Origin: Candidatus Sumerlaeota bacterium
Lineage (GTDB): Bacteria > Sumerlaeota > Sumerlaeia > JADFCT01
Direction: 5' to 3'
Length of the DNA stretch: 23,199 bases
Assembly (NCBI GenBank): GCA_026398575.1
Contig: JAPLSP010000074.1
Coordinates: forward strand, 1 to 23,199
Below, piece by piece: positions 22,757 through 23,199 of this stretch. Position 1 is the first letter of the stretch; every line of letters begins with the position of its first letter. The notes beneath the pieces were generated by a model. That model was not told where the DNA came from, searched no databases, and saw nothing but the letters and a program-made list of their open reading frames with translations. The position numbers and the translations under genes are program-made.

Positions 22757-23199
22757 ATGACAAATCCATGCAAATTTCCGCCGCGCAAGAAAGCAGTATA
22801 TCAAGAGACTCCGGAAACAAGGAAGATGATCCGGATATGGAATCTTGAGATCAGTGCTATTGCAGCGATGCTCATCCTTGCGAGCTTGTTTTTCATAGCG
22901 GCGATTTTTTCAAATGGAGCCAATGGGCTGGACGCCAAGGCAATGACTTGTTGGATGCTGGCTCTTTATAGTCTTTTTTGCGCGCCGGCGCTTTGGATCG
23001 GCATGATCTTTTGGTTGTTCACGGGACCTTTCATAGGAGTTCCTGCTTTCATTATTGCATCAATTGCGCAATGGAATTACATATGGAAAATCGGAAAACA
23101 GCACATTTTGGAGCGCAGAAAAAATCCAATGCTTGTTTTGTTGTATGCCTTTAGCCGCGCAAAATGGGCACATAAAATTCTGTTCGGCACAGGCAGCGA
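22757..23199 (+). CDS. Partial membrane protein of unknown function (runs off the right edge)
   Basis: The frame is open from ATG at 22757 to the end of the window (147 complete codons, no stop). AGGA lies about 7 bases before the ATG. Residues 1-30 are polar and basic. Three hydrophobic segments follow at about 33-51, 64-88 and 90-105, then a basic region (WKIGKQHILERRKN) and another mildly hydrophobic stretch. It is therefore an inner-membrane protein with at least three spans. I do not recognise the family. The base composition is clearly AT-richer than that of the other genes in the window, which may mean later acquisition or relaxed selection. The C-terminus is missing. Confidence 0.6.
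   Translation, partial: MTNPCKFPPRKKAVYQETPETRKMIRIWNLEISAIAAMLILASLFFIAAIFSNGANGLDAKAMTCWMLALYSLFCAPALWIGMIFWLFTGPFIGVPAFIIASIAQWNYIWKIGKQHILERRKNPMLVLLYAFSRAKWAHKILFGTGS

Overview
This is a 23.2 kb fragment of a GC-rich bacterial chromosome. Its outer-surface gene content points to an uncultured, probably Gram-negative degrader of complex organic matter: very large secreted multidomain proteases, paired Gfo/Idh/MocA oxidoreductases and xylose-isomerase-like TIM barrels, a DUF5060/DUF4038-type glycoside hydrolase, and a Tat-like leader scrap. Such content is common in Planctomycetota, Hydrogenedentota, Sumerlaeota, Lentisphaerota and related phyla. I see no marker that decides the phylum, no rRNA or tRNA gene and no CRISPR array.

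Layout. (1) Positions 1-328 hold no convincing gene, only a possible decayed fragment. (2) Positions 329-11322 (minus) carry two secreted proteases: a 1025-residue S8 subtilase and a 2558-residue M4 thermolysin-like metalloprotease with a long tail of repeated domains. Both end in the same kind of roughly 350-400-residue repetitive domain. (3) Positions 11479-17072 (minus) form a sugar-catabolism block: Gfo/Idh/MocA oxidoreductase, two TIM-barrel epimerase/isomerases flanking a deoxyribose-phosphate-aldolase-like gene, and a second Gfo/Idh/MocA oxidoreductase. (4) Positions 17216-19994 (plus) encode a secreted six-Asp-box beta-propeller and a secreted glycoside hydrolase, divergent from block 3. 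(5) Positions 20022-20566 (minus) hold a toxin-antitoxin pair whose RelE-like toxin is broken by one nonsense codon. (6) Positions 20710-22239 (minus) encode a DEAD-box RNA helicase with a good sigma70-like promoter. (7) Positions 22240-22756 contain a compound palindromic repeat, followed by an AT-richer partial membrane-protein gene running off the right edge.

How it fits together (inference): the secreted proteases and hydrolase would break down protein and polysaccharide outside the cell, and the oxidoreductase/isomerase/aldolase block would process unusual or oxidised sugars inside.

The most unusual DNA-level features are three. An exact-period 80-bp triplication covers the ribosome-binding site and first codons of one oxidoreductase, creating upstream mini-ORFs, one of which overlaps the true start as ATGA. 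A 180-bp MITE-like palindromic element has terminal inverted repeats, and a second damaged copy lies in the same orientation, so the two bracket three sugar genes. A 10-bp tandem repeat supplies the stop codon of the same oxidoreductase. At protein level, the M4 protease has a concanavalin-like domain inserted inside an ASH/choice-of-anchor-D domain, plus three repeats of exactly 193 residues.
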